Positions 10,864 through 22,259 of a stretch of DNA of 64,000 nucleotides are shown one piece after another; within the stretch, counting starts at the first letter, position 1; every line of letters starts with the position of its first letter. The notes under the pieces were generated by a model that saw nothing but the letters and a program-made list of their open reading frames with translations, was not told the DNA's origin and did not search any database. A program made the translations under genes and the position numbers. The stretch is from Dendrophyllia cribrosa (lineage: Eukaryota; Cnidaria; Anthozoa; Scleractinia; Dendrophylliidae), in contig JAJLRJ010000008.1 in NCBI GenBank assembly GCA_024195265.1, positions 23,534,958-23,598,957 on the forward strand, read 5' to 3'.

Positions 10864-13800
10864 CTGAAGGAAAGAAAAGAACACTTTAACAGGTCATTTC
10901 CATATCTATCTTACCATGTATCTGTAATTTCCAAATCATTCCAGTCTCCTCCCATTTTTATCCTTGTACCTATTCTAGCGCGGTGCGCCTTGACTTGCGG
11001 CGCCTAGGGACGAAGGAGCTCGGGGATTGTAAGAAAAGGCTTGTTTTAAAACCAGGAACAGCTCGGAACATTCCGGAATTAAAAAATAACCTTACTTAAA
11101 GCCTGCCACACACTTGAGGAAAGTGCTAAGCAAAATTTCTCGCGAGGCAGTTAGCCCAGCTGTTTCCTCAAGTGTGCGCTGGAGTTTTTGTGAGTTTTAA
11201 TCATAATAAATAATAATAATAATAATAATAATAAACTTATATAGCGCTATTTTCGAGAGGCTCAATAGCGCTTTGCAATAATTTAAAATACAGGGTCGTG
11301 AGGCAAATATCTGTCGTGTTTGACATTTGTTGCCTCGCGGTCAGACCATAGAACCCATCCTCGGAGACCCATGAGCAGTTAGTCGGAGCGAGGGAGCGTA
11401 TAAAAAGGCAAAACAAATCGACTCTCTCTCACCCCTACTTACTGCCCCTGGGTCTCTGAGCATGTACTTAACCCTATAAGCAGTAACAGAAGCTTATCAC
11501 TATGAGCTTCTGGCAGTAACCATTGACCGCTTACCACTGAGACTAACGTTAGCTTTTTAAGGGCTGGTTCCCACTAGCGACGGAAGCGGAATCGGAATCG
11601 TCAATAAGTTACGATCTAGTGGAAATCCAAATGACGGAAGCGGATAGTAAGTGATGGAAGCAGAAGGGGAATAGGAAGAAAAAGGAAACCTTCTTCAGTA
11701 TCCCTCCGATTCCGATTTCGTCGTCCAATTCCGATTGTGACTTCGTGATCTCCGCGATCCCCTCGATCGCGATCTCCTCGATCGCGATCGCAAATCAAAG
11801 GCTCCTATCTGCCAACTCGTGAATACGAAATACTCCAAATAAAACCTTCTGCACACCTTCGGACCCTTCCCTCCCCTAGGCGTTTTGCTTCACCGACCCC
11901 CCACCCCCTGCGTCCATCTCCCCACCCTCCCCTCCCTCCAATACCGTCCCCATGGGTAAAGGTAGGTGACCATTCACAAGCTCTTAAACGAGTTTTAGGA
12001 TGAAAACCTTGTTTTGCGTTAAAGTAATTACAGACGTCTAAAAGCATGGTAAAAGTTAATTAAATCACGTAATGATGGCACTGAAAGGTAACAACTGCTA
12101 GAGACATGTAAATGAAAATATAGTCTAGGGGTAGACTTAGTTGATCTTGATTTGGATAATTACACCGGAGTTGGAAATTAAAGTGCCCCTGCGATCAAAT
12201 TTTATAGTTGATTTTTATTTCATTTTTCATAAGAAAATAATGTAATTACTGACCTGTCCAAACCGTTTTTCAATCTGATCACTGGGAGGCGGTTTTTTCG
12301 ACTGTACTTTTCTCATTTTCACGGCCGCCATTACATTTGCATGTTCCAGTAGTTTCAAAAGAAGTGAGAGAAAGTGACGTCAAAGACTCACTGGCTTAAA
12401 ATTGCAGTGTGTGAATACAGCTTATTTATAGTATGCGGCACGGGAATTTTGAGCTTTCAGATTGCCAAACTCATGTTCTGCATACTAAATAAGCTGTATT
12501 CACACACTGCAATTTTAAGCCAGCGAGTCTTTGACGTCACTTTCTCTGGCTTCTTTTGAAACTACTGGAACATGCAAATGTAATGGCGGCCGTGAAAATG
12601 AGAAAAGTACAGTCATAAAAAATCCGCAGTTTCCCGTGATCAGATTGAAAAACGGTTTGGACTGGTCAGTAATTACAATATTTTCTTTTGAAAAATGAAA
12701 TAAAAAATAATTATAAAATTTGATCGCAGGGGCACTTTAAAACAACTCAAATCTGTAATGCAATGTTCGTTACATAATTTATCTTTTTACTAGGCCTCGT
12801 TTTGACATAGAGGTAAAAGACACGCGTATTCGTGCACATACAAACACGCACACATAATTATAACAAACACAGCTGATCAACTTACTGCAATATTTGCACT
12901 CCTTCGCGCAGTACTTCGTCATGACTTCCTTGAAGTTTTTGCAATACTCAGACTTCGCCCATGTTTTACACAACCCACTCTTCGATTCACGCTCTGCATC
13001 CATGCACACTACAGAATAAAAGAACGCTCAGTTACTCGAGTAAAATGCAGGTGCTGTAAAGTTGTTATAACAATGTACATAATAGCCAGCAAATACAGAC
13101 GCCTCTCATCGCTCCCGGCCACTAGGGGCATTCGTTCGAACGCCCCTAGAGGCCGAGAGCGATGACAGGCGGCTGTGTTCGCAGGCTATGTACATAACTG
13201 CAATCCGGGTAATCGGGGGTAATTCCGGCACTAAAATATCATGAGCTGTGGGAAACTAATTAAAGCGCATGCATTTTTAAGGCGAATTAATGAGAACAAA
13301 CTTAGGGGTATACCCCTAGATATAGGTAGTTAGTGCTTCTATATAGCTACAAGAGGTAGCCACGTTTTGAAACGCAGTTTGAAATAACTGGGTATAGATT
13401 GTGGTCTGAAATAAGAGTAAGAATTATAACCCTTTCAATCCCAGAGTCAATTATGTAGTGTAGTTCTAACTCTTGAGTATGTGGACTAAATCCTATGGTG
13501 CAACCATTGACAGTACTTTTGCATGGTACCATTTGTTTTTCAATATTTTACAAAATGAAATTTGGGCCGGATTTTACTTGAATTCTGATTTTTGGCACAG
13601 CCGGGCTATGGTCGAGATCGCAAAAGTAGACAGCACTTGGAATGAAGAGAACGAAAGGTCAAATCAATGAGTAACTGGAGTAAAGACCAATCCCGACTAG
13701 GTTCGAATTAGGTATGAATTAAAATGGGAAAATCCAGGAGCCGTATTCACGAAAGCATCCTAAGTCCAAAGAGCCTCCTAAGATATAACTTAAAAGATAA

Positions 13801-16800
13801 CTGGCATTCACGAGGACCTCCTATTTTAAGACATGTCTTATTTTTTCTTCTAAACTTAGGACCTCCTAAATTTTTAAGACATGACTTAACTGGTATTCAC
13901 GAAGACCTCCAAACTTAGGAGGTCAAAATTGATCTCCTAACTTATTAAAACATGTCTTGACGGAGGCTAAATTCGATTGTTAACGAGTTTTACGTCGATT
14001 TTCAGCGTGATTATTGTGTATCACAATATTTACCGATTAGATAAACATTTTAAAGCATTGGTGATGTCAAACAACACGGTTAGTTTCATATAGGCCTTCG
14101 TGTCATTAACGGGGTTCCACATTTCTTTCTCTTTGCAGAGTTATATTTCCGTTTTTCGTGAAAATAAGCCCTTATACAAGAAATATCGAAGTAGACCCTA
14201 TCAAAATGATGATGGATTTGTTTGTTGCTTTCGCTACTGACAATGAACGAAGATATTATCACGGTTTTGCTATCTTAAATTCGAGATGAAATAAAGATTA
14301 TTGTATCGTCATTGTGATTACAACAACAATTTACACAATACAAGATATTCATTCATGTAATTTTCATAACTTATTATTCATAAGTTCGCGCCATATAAAC
14401 TGTCTCTGATTGGTTTACTTTTATTAATCGATAACTGCCCGCGACCATTAAACTGAGGAGACTGATAAGTTACAATTACCTTAGGATGGTCATAAGATAT
14501 CGTTCGTGAATAGCACTTAGGACATATCTTAGGAAGCTACTAAATTTTCTCTTAAGTTATATCTTAAATCTTAGGTAGGATTTCGTAAAGACGGCCACAG
14601 GAGCCGATTACCGGATCCTAGCAAATCAGTTTTCGTATCTTTGGAATCAACACGAAGTAGGATTCACTCCTCCAGGTTGGAATGCTAGTCGAACACAGGG
14701 TTACCCCGTGGCATCTTGTTAGGTTTTCCAAATGGTTGTGCCGCAACTCATGTACACCTGAGTGGAAAGAGATAAGTCGTCGTTTTGAAAACCAGGCGGA
14801 ACCTTGCCTCTCCCCACCCCCACCAAAAACCCATACACATCACCCCTCCCCTCAGAGAGTAGTTTTATAGAGCAAGACGAATACGAATATGCGAGCGATT
14901 CAACAGTAAATATAGTATCATCGTAAACCCATAATGCGTGGTTATAAACATGATCTTTATTACAGTGCTCCTTCAGTTGAAACGGACGTACAATTACGAT
15001 AAGAAAGAAAATTCAAGGATCAATTTCCGGTCAAGAATTTCTCTCTTCCAGCCCGGGTCCCGGCCAGAGGAGAGATGAATAGTATGCCATATTGCACCGC
15101 AAGAAATAATCACAGCAAGACATATCGAAAATTCTGGGTCCCGGCCAAACACTGAGCTACATTGCAGAATGACTGTGACCAGTATTATAAACTAATTTGC
15201 TAACTTAGTAATTTCGAAAATTAGTCACAGCTGGCTAAAAGGGTAAAGTTATTGTATTGGTTTTACCCCCGGGGTTTTACCCCCTTCGATGTCTTGAAGT
15301 GATAAATGTATATAAATAAATATGAGTGATCCGTATGACATGCGTGGCCCTCGCTCGAACGCGCTCTGCGCTCACTGAGGTCGACTTGTGGGCCAGTCTA
15401 GATTCTAGTCTGACTACAAATATAACGTATCTTGCGCAAAATCTTCCTCTTCTTCTTCTTCCATTAAACTTGCCTCCTTCACTTCTGAAGATTTTCGCAA
15501 GCGTTAAAAATATACATTCAAACATGCTTTTGTAGCGTTCTTTATTATAGGGAAACGTAACCAGGAAATAGACCACCTCTAGCTCTCTTTAATAAAGTTT
15601 ATTAACCCTTGCCAATATCAAAATACAACTTATATTCATATCCTCATATCCTTAAATCTCCTCTTTGAATAAGCATTGATATTCGCCAGAAAAAGACATT
15701 TGATTCTTCGGCTGAAAAAAAAAAAACACTAAAGCGGTAGGGCAGGAGTTGATAACCTTGGACAGGAAATTCAGCAATGCAATGAAAATCTTGTTATCTT
15801 TAATTTGCTTCAGTATTGAAAATCTCGCGTGAAATTAAAATGACCATTCCTACCCGTTTCTTTTTTTAGACCTGACCCTTAAATTTTCCCTCTTTCCAGG
15901 TCAAAACGGTCATTTCGGAATAGAAGGCAAAAACCCAAAAATTCTCAAATTCTAAACCTAATTAGTTACGTTCAGATCGACCACAACAGCCCGTAACGAT
16001 ACCCTTTGGAGTTGCACATTCATGCATACATACCCCTGTCGCATATAAATTTAATAGAACAGCCTGCAAGTACAGAAAAGTGGAGCTTAATGATGCCGAT
16101 TTGCTTTGCTGGTAGCCAAGATGTCAGGACTGCTGCTGACACTTACCACTCGACAAGTCCCTATACCCGGGTCTATATCAATATTTGAAGGTTAGGCAGC
16201 AGCATTTAAATACGTCAAAAAAATCGCTGGTGATCTCCGCTGGAGCCTACAAAAACGAAACAGACCTCTCATATCACTTACCGTCTGGCATTACGCCTAA
16301 ATGCAATGACACATAATAAGAGTGTAAAAAAAAATTAAGACTTTTTAAAAGTTCGAGAAAAGACCTCTTCTACAATAAGGTACTGTTCAGTAACTGACTT
16401 TCATTTGAATGGATACACGTCGTACACTGTAGGATTTCATCGGCAGACTCAGAATCACCTTGTAAAGCACAATAGACACTACCACAGGAAAGTAGAGCTT
16501 TTAAAATATCGCTTAATAGTTCATTTGAATGGTCACACTGATCATGACTGATCCACAACCCGGGGGGGAGGGGGGAGGGGGTACTCTGCAACTTTTTGGG
16601 CGGGGGTGTGCCGCTGGGACTCTGAGACCCTTGTCCTATACTAGACCATTTTAACTGCATTTTGCAACCCTATTCTAGACTAAACACCGAAAAACCCTAC
16701 CCTATCCTATCCTAGACCAAATTTTTAAATGCTTTCTTTTTTTTAGTTACCAGGGGTCAGTAAAAATGCCGTACTGCCCGCCGTACCGATTTTTAAATGC

Positions 16801-19332
16801 CATTTGCCACTGAGTAAACCTCGTCTAGACTGAATTCTTCACGCAACTGATCAGTTTTGCGGAAAATGATACCCTATTCTAGACCAAAATTCTCTGATTA
16901 CTATACCCTATCCCAGACTAAACTGCCTGAAAACCATACCCTTCACAGCGGCACATACCTATATAGCTCATATATGGGAGTAACCCCCCCCCCCCCCCCC
17001 CCCCCCCCCTCCTCTGGGATCCACAACGGACTCAAAATTTAGAATCACCTTGTGCAGCATAATAAACAGTACCACAAGAAAACACTGCTCAATAGCTTTC
17101 ATGGTCTTTCATTTAAATGGTCACATTGTAGGATTTCATCCACAGACTCAAAAGTTAGAATCACCGGCTACAGCATAATAAACAACATCACTGATATATA
17201 GGAAAGTACTTCTCAGTAGTTTCATATAAATTGTCACACGTGCGGAGATTTCATCCACAGACTTGAAAGTTAGAACCATTTTATGCCGCATAATAAACGA
17301 CACCATACTGAAGGGACAAGTCAATAACTTTTTTTGTTAAAATTGACGAATTTTTTTCAACAGAGTCAAGTTAGAACCATGACATGTTTGACAACATATG
17401 TGAGCCGTAAAAGATGAAAGATGTTTCAAGAAAGGTTGATGACAAATCCCTTGTTTCAACAGTATGCTTTTACCCTTTTTTTAAGACGTAATTAATTGGA
17501 TTTGCACCATTGTTATCATGTTTAGTTCTCAAGTTTTTCTCCCCTTAATTCTTTTCACGCATGGGCGAAATTCGTTCTAGCCTTTTCGGCACCCATGGAG
17601 AATTGCAGGAGTTGAAAATATTATTACTTAGAATTATTACTAAGAATACTTCATAACAGACTCAACCTTGCGTGACGAAAGCTCTGATAAGCAAGCACAA
17701 GATAAAACTAATAAAATCAGTCACCGCTTGAGTACAAATCGTGTTCCTTTGTTTTTTCGACGAACCCTTGAGCAATTTACGAAACAGTATGACAAGCACA
17801 TTAACGTTATAAACAACGAGAAAAATCCTTTTAACGAATAAACCTGAACTATTGATCCTTTAATTGTTTTAAAATATTCAGTGGAGATAGGAATCTACTA
17901 AGAAGTGTCTAGAAGAAATCGATGAATTGCAAGGATTATGCGGTCTTTTTTTTAGAAGTTTTTGATCGTATGCTAGACTACGAGCAGGCCCTACTTTTCC
18001 AGCTCATGGTCGCTGCACCCAAAAGGAGTGCTGTTTAGTGTATTCAAATTCCTTTTTCAAGAGCATTCAATAATAGTCGCAATAATCCCTTTATCACACG
18101 CAGTCATGGAAATAAATACTTAGCTCACAGTTGAAAACAACAAGAAGGTCGATTAGCCATGAAATCTCTTCACCACATCGTATGATAGGCTATAAGCTGC
18201 AATTAATCTACAGCCTGCTTGACAGGCACAGGAATTGGGGATCTGGAGTATGTTAAACACGCGCGAGTGCAGTGGAAAAATAAGACGTTGATGCAAACGA
18301 TCTTTTGTTCCTCTTTAGCGTTATTCTTTTTTTCCTTTTCCATTTTTGCAAGCTGCAATTGACCATGTGTCTCCCAATATCGGTCAAAATTCAAGAAGTC
18401 CCAAATTTCATTTCATAAAAAACTAAAACACAAACAGCGAGAGCTCTCACTAGATTGGTCCACTGTAGCTAGTGTTTCATCCACCGGCTCAAGATTTAGA
18501 ACTGCATGACAAAACTCAATGAGTTTTGACTCTAAAAAGTAGAACAAAAATAAAACGAGAGAACGCATTCTCTAGCAAACCATCAAAAGTTGGCTACATA
18601 CCGGGCATATCCATTGGATAGAGTGGGAAATAAGGTAAATTATATCTTGTCCTGTGTCTTGTATTTCTTGCTTGTCGTTTTGATCTGCCTGGATGTTCTC
18701 TTTCTGCTGATTCCATCCACGCTCGCAGAAGGAAAATCCTGTGAACTCTGTCGATCTTCTTGTCGAGGGCTGCGAGCTCTGCAAATCAAAGCAAATATAC
18801 TGATATGTCCTCATATTATATTGGTTTCAATTTCACAGCTTACTAAAAGCAAAAAAGCAATCAATATGATGCAACATGAACTGAGTAAAGAAAACGGCGA
18901 AAGTCGAGCTGGAAAGTTGAAGAATGTCCATGTTCCAAACTGCACAACAATCTCAGATTTCATTTTGTTTTCAAAATATTGAAAAACAATCAGCACCACA
19001 GGAAACAACGTCTTAGTCAATGGTCAGACACTGTAGAATTTCATCCATAAACTTAATTATAAGTCAGAAGGTTCCACACACTGCACGACAAAGGAATTGA
19101 CGCGAGGAAGTGGAAAGGCTTTAATAGCTGATGGGTCTGATGGGAGCTCGGGAAGTCTCGGATATATATAAATAGACTGTTGCAATCTTATGGTATATCA
19201 GTGAGTGCAATACAAATCAGTGTAGATGTACTCATGTAGCCAACCTTTTGTTGTCCTCGCGCTGACGAGATCCACCAAAGAGGCTTGGTACAACAACAAA
19301 ACAAAAACAGCCGTTTCCTTTAGAAGAACCAT
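10763..19332 (-). CDS. Secreted ShKT-domain protein, five-exon gene
   Basis: Exons in transcription order are 19332-19245, 18778-18602, 16296-16282, 13008-12886 and 10863-10763. All junctions are phase 1 and sum to 504 nt (167 residues plus TAG). The N-terminus is a typical signal peptide: a short basic start, a VFVLLL core and an SA cleavage region. It is followed by a charged prodomain with a KR-rich segment (GRSKRQAR) suited to furin-like processing. Exon 4 encodes a complete ShKT module with six cysteines. Exon 5 adds a tail with a YGCCW motif and a final GCP. ShKT modules occur in cnidarian K+-channel toxins but also in many non-toxic secreted enzymes and matrix proteins. No enzyme domain is present, so this is a small secreted Cys-rich protein of unproven function. 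A TATA box lies about 100 bp upstream of the ATG. Introns hold several repeats. Confidence 0.75.
11205..11235. repeat. (AAT)n microsatellite
   Basis: About ten AAT/ATA units, followed by ACTTATATAGCGCTATTTTC, a word frequent at ends of dispersed elements. Confidence 0.85.
12178..12740. mobile_element. Foldback MITE with TTAA target duplication (piggyBac-like)
   Basis: The ends are TTAA-AGTGCCCCTGCGATCA and its complement TGATCGCAGGGGCACT-TTAA. The arms are inverted for about 250 bp each, including GGCGGCCGTGAAAATGAGAA and its complement, around a short spacer near 12432-12478. The element proper is 12182-12736 (555 bp) and has no coding capacity. TTAA duplication is characteristic of piggyBac mobilisation. 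It sits in intron 4 of the ShKT gene. Confidence 0.88.
12886..13008 (-). CDS. ShKT gene exon 4: ShKT domain
   Basis: This is a 123-nt phase 1-1 exon (acceptor TTTATTCTGTAG, donor GTAAGTTG). It encodes one complete ShKT module in family order: Cys-x-Asp near the start, Cys-Lys-Thr-Trp in the middle, Tyr-Cys, then Cys-x3-Cys-x2-Cys at the end. Symmetric exons of this type are easily shuffled between genes. Confidence 0.85.
13088..13178. repeat. Long hairpin
   Basis: GCCGGGAGCGATGAGAGGCG-type arms flank GGGGCATTCGTTCGAACGCCCC; TTCGAA is the centre. It is a compact inverted repeat in intron 3 of the ShKT gene. Confidence 0.75.
13740..14595. mobile_element. Inverted-end element with TAAGACATGTCTTA words
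   Basis: The left end GCCGTATTCACGAAA and the right end TTTCGTAAAGACGGC are inverted. Subterminal words around CCTAAG, TAAGACATGTCTTA and TATAACTTAA recur at both ends. CAGGAGCCG occurs at 13735-13743 and 14598-14606 and could be a target duplication. No transposase frame was found. Confidence 0.6.
14680..14800. repeat. Dispersed repeat (CACAGGGTTACCCC type), degenerate copy
   Basis: Shares GGAATGCTAGTC, CACAGGGTTACCCC and CACCTGAGTGGAAAGAG with copies near 35040-35140 and 60350-60440. Confidence 0.5.
16282..16296 (-). CDS. ShKT gene exon 3: 15-nt microexon
   Basis: The acceptor is TTGCATTTAG and the donor GTAAGTGA. The 15 nt are phase 1-1 and add five codons (GVMPD region) between prodomain and ShKT domain. 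Splicing exon 2 directly to exon 4 would also keep frame, so this exon may be optional. Confidence 0.5.
16561..17009. repeat. Homopolymer-capped repeat, family C (CCCTATTCTAGACC type)
   Basis: A G-rich cap (16561-16580) leads and a 26-C run (16984-17009) ends the element. Internal words TACCCTATTCTAGACC and variants recur. The left has GTGTGCCGCTGGGACTCT and the right CAGCGGCACATACC and ATATGGGAGTAAC, an inverted pairing. A partial relative is at 5141-5290. It lies in intron 2 of the ShKT gene. Confidence 0.75.
17040..17290. repeat. Tandem-like copies of a dispersed 'ATTTCATCCACAGACTC' repeat
   Basis: Three successive degenerate units of about 100 bp carry TTTCATCCACAGACTCAAAA, GTTAGAATCACC and CAGCATAATAAACA. 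Relatives on either strand occur near 13440, 18470, 19030, 22740, 31520, 45180 and 57900-58080. This is a widespread non-coding repeat. Confidence 0.65.
18602..18778 (-). CDS. ShKT gene exon 2: prodomain
   Basis: 177 nt, phase 1-1, acceptor TTGATTTGCAG and donor GTATGTAG. It encodes an amphipathic helix (LAALDKKIDRVHRIF), an acidic/basic stretch with GRSKRQAR, and a Pro/Tyr-rich end (LPYFPLYPMDMPG). The other two frames are either closed or do not fit the phases of the flanking exons. Confidence 0.7.
19245..19332 (-). CDS. ShKT gene exon 1: signal peptide
   Basis: ATG at 19332-19330 lies in ACCATGG, an excellent start context. 29 codons encode a hydrophobic signal peptide, plus one base. The donor (AAAAG|GTTGGC) is weak, but its phase matches exon 2. 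Confidence 0.7.
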
Positions 19333-19431
19333 GGTCTCTACGATTGCAGCAGTTACGTTTCGTTTGCACGACTCACTGTTGACCTTCCACCGTACGTGTA
19401 TTTTGACTCATGTCGCGAGTAAAGTGTTTCC

Positions 19432-19439
19432 CTTTATAT
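19432..19439 (-). promoter_or_regulatory. TATA box of the ShKT gene
   Basis: On the minus strand CATATAAAGG lies about 100 bp upstream of the ATG. This places transcription start near 19405 and leaves a 5' UTR of about 75 nt. TATA boxes are typical of highly expressed, tissue-restricted secreted products. Confidence 0.6.
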
Positions 19440-20597
19440 GCTAAAATGATAATTGCGTCACGATGTCTTAGGGGTGTGAATTATTGCATCAACGCATTCG
19501 ATTTCGGAGATTTGACAGCGGATAAGAATGTTGTGACAGTAAGTGACGACTATTTACATGAAGTTCCTAGCCTTGCAGTCAAATGAGTGGTGAGTTTTTA
19601 TCTAGTTATGGTAGTTTCTGACGGAATTACTGTCAAATGAGTTTCACAAACCAGCTCTGTCCATCTTAGAACTAAAACCCGGAAAGAATTACCCTTTAAG
19701 CTCTAATACTGAGTGATCAGTATGGAATTTCTCCTTGCAGTATCAATGTATATGATCATGACCAAAGCTGAATTCTCTTGATCATTTAACAATTTCACCC
19801 AATTTGTATTATAAGAAATGTATGGGAAGCAGTAAGAAGAATTTGTGTTTTGACTTTAAATGTCTAACAATCACGTAAAAACAATTCAAGCTCAAATTGG
19901 TGGCAAATGTTACACGTTGCCAATGTGAAACTGAAAAAAAAAACTAGCAACACAAATGGAAAGCACTGTTTAGCAATGAATACTTGAAGATAAGGATTTT
20001 GTTCACAGTCTTTTAAAAAGTCTGTATGACCTAGGTTTGACCTCAGCAGTGAAAGTTACCGCCATCGCTCGTGACAAGTCGTCAAATCACGATGGCGACA
20101 CGAAGTTCACGGGGAATCCACACGACAAGCTATCATTGGTGGATTGTTTATCCGACAATGTACCAAAGGTGATCGGTAATTGGTTTCCGAGAAACAGAAG
20201 TGGCATTAAGCAGGTATTTCCGATTCTCTGCATGTCGGCGGTGTGGTTTTCAACCAATATCCCCACTTGCGGTTTTGCTTGGGTAAATATTTATTTAGAC
20301 TACATTTGACTTCAATCATCTCCTTGTGGAATGACCGCCATTATACCCAAAGCAAACATCACTTAATATTTCATATTTATCATTCCTTCTAGTGTAATCA
20401 ATACTCGCAGTGACTAGAATGTATCAAAACGTTGTCAATCCGATCCAAAAGTCCTTTCTTTTATTCTAAGGGACGAACCATTAGACTCCTGAGGGGGAGA
20501 GGGGTTGGGTAATCTAGTCTGTGCTCGAAATTTGTTCCTTGAGCTGTTACGCTGCGGGAAGTTTTTTTGCTAAAATAACAAAACAAGTAACTGTAAT

Positions 20598-20605
<8 letters not shown>

Positions 20606-20636
<31 letters not shown>

Positions 20637-20922
20637 CGACTCCCATATAAAAATGACGGGGGTGCTCGTCGGAAATTTTCGAAAAACACCCTAAAAGGTA
20701 CCAGAATCTCGTTTGATGGCTCAAAATAATTTTTACCCCTAAGAGGTAACAATTCTAAAACAACACATGTCATAATCGGTCATATTTTTTCGGCTCATAC
20801 CCTAAAAGGTACCGCGATAATTCTAACGGTGGTCATTTTAGATTTAAGTACCCTAAGCGGTACCAATCTACAAATTTTGACCCCTAAAAGGTACGACGAG
20901 CACCCCCGTCAGTTTTATATGG

Positions 20923-20976
<54 letters not shown>
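20606..20976. repeat. Homopolymer-capped repeat, family A (complete copy)
   Basis: A 31-G run (20606-20636) opens and a 50-C run (20927-20976) closes the element. Just inside are inverted ends CTCCCATATAAAAATGACGG and CCGTCAGTTTTATATGGGAG, and GGGGGTGCTCGTC against GACGAGCACCCCC. The interior has five or six words of the type CCCTAAAAGGTACC. No open frame encodes a transposase. Other copies are split at 53376/57050, at 57050-57315 and at 60460-60914. Confidence 0.85.
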
Positions 20977-20978
<2 letters not shown>

Positions 20979-21061
20979 GGCTGTAATTTGCAACCGACCA
21001 CCGTAACGAAATAGAAGCACCGGATCCTGTGGTAAAGGATCTAATCAGCTATAAAATAATG

Positions 21062-21252
21062 AAACGATTTGATAAAAAAACAAGGCTGATAAACGGTACG
21101 GAAACGACTATATTTGTAAAATATCCAATATTTCGAAAGGCACAGCCTTTAGACCCTGAAGAAGAAAGGCTGTGCCTTTCGAAATATTGGATATTTTACA
21201 AATATAGTCGTTTCCGTACCGTTTATCAGCCTTGCTTTTTTATCAAATCGTT
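21062..21252. repeat. Near-perfect long palindrome
   Basis: Arms of 88-89 bp (21062-21150 and 21165-21252) surround a 14-bp spacer. The outer word is AAACGATTTGATAAAAAA and the inner word GGCACAGCCTTT. Almost no mismatches are visible, so it is young or conserved by gene conversion. Confidence 0.9.
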
Positions 21253-21514
21253 TAAAATAACAAAGCCTAAAGTCGGGCTTTTAACAACCCCCCCCCCCCA
21301 ATCAAAGATCTGATAGATCACCCCTAGCTGGAATGGGTTATGAAGCAGTTGTCGAGTTTAGAGCCATTTTACGCGGACCTGTCAGTTCAATCATGGTTCT
21401 CAGCAAGAGAGGATGAACTAAGAGAACACATCCCCATGCTCCATGATAATTTTTTTTTTCCAATCCGCTATTTTTAATCCCTTTTGATATTTTATTTTCA
21501 CCACTGTACGTTAA

Positions 21515-21800
21515 AGGCCCGATGGGGGAGGGGGTGGGGGTCTCATATACAAGCTGTATGGGTATGAGCCGCTGTTATTAGACTTATTAGTCTGGGATAA
21601 GGAAAAGAAATCAGAGAGTTTTGTTCTAGAACAGGGTATCATTTACCCGGAAACGTATCAGTGCTGCGGGTTCGAAGATAGAATTTTTGGAAAATAGCGA
21701 GTCTGGGATAGCGTTCAGGAAGCGGATTGTAGCCGAACATGGACTAGTGTAGGGTAAGGGTTTCGGTATCCCAGCAGGGCACATCGCCACCCAAAAATGT
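21515..21800. repeat. Homopolymer-capped repeat relative (family B/D)
   Basis: A GGGGGAGGGGGTGGGGGTC cap is followed by TCTAGAACAGGGTATC, TCTGGGATAG and GCAGGGCACATCGCCACCC. Layout and words match the elements at 3255 and 16561; the C-run end is missing. Confidence 0.55.
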
Positions 21801-22133
21801 ACAGAGTTCAGTCGCACTTAAAGGTAACATAATCGCTCCAAACTTATAAAACCTTTAAACGTTCACCATCTTATCCCCGGCTTTAATTTTCATCCCTTCC
21901 AAATGCTCGTGTTTCAAGTTTCAATCAACACAGCACGTACATATACAATCCACACAGCACGTACAATCAGCACAGCACGTGAAGTTTAGAAGTTTTGAAG
22001 ATTGTGGGTGTGCTTTTTCTGTTCTCAAATGTTACAAACGTTAAAATTTCAGAGGACCACTCAACTGACTCAACACTGCGATAAATCGTGGTAACTTGTA
22101 TGTTGGACGCACTTACAGTGTATTAATATATGA

Positions 22134-22259
22134 TAACAGCTGTTCATTGGACAATAAATTGGGGCAACTCTTAGCTTCAAGTGCCTCTAGAAAGAGCTGC
22201 AAAAATCGCGTTTCTTCAATATAGTATGATACTGTTTTTAAAATAACCTTTCTTCTTGA
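22134..22259 (-). CDS. Possible isolated exon, unrecognised
   Basis: On the minus strand an acceptor (TATCACTCTTTCAG) precedes 42 open codons, and ACACT|GTAAGTGC is a strong donor at the end. The predicted segment includes FLEALEAKSCPNLLSNEQLL, which looks protein-like. No neighbouring exon was found in phase and I do not recognise it. It could be an exon of an unseen gene or chance. Confidence 0.25.

Noticed and set aside
16150..16175. Alternative minus-strand exon for the ShKT gene (TTGATATAG acceptor, GTAAGTG donor).
   Set aside because: The donor is good, but every acceptor choice ends in phase 0. The ShKT exon must be entered in phase 1.
20037..20309. 90-codon plus-strand frame with protein-like start (VKVTAIARDKSSNHDGDTKF).
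   Set aside because: It could contain an exon ending CCAAAG|GTGATC, but there is no recognised family and no partner exon. Too weak to call a gene.
20461..21014. Open frames with long polyproline or polyglycine tracts (also at 3131-3316, 3517-3932, 16857-17042 and 60735-60941).
   Set aside because: They only translate poly-C/poly-G runs of repeat elements. Frames on both strands are equally open and none has start context, splice support or protein-like sequence.
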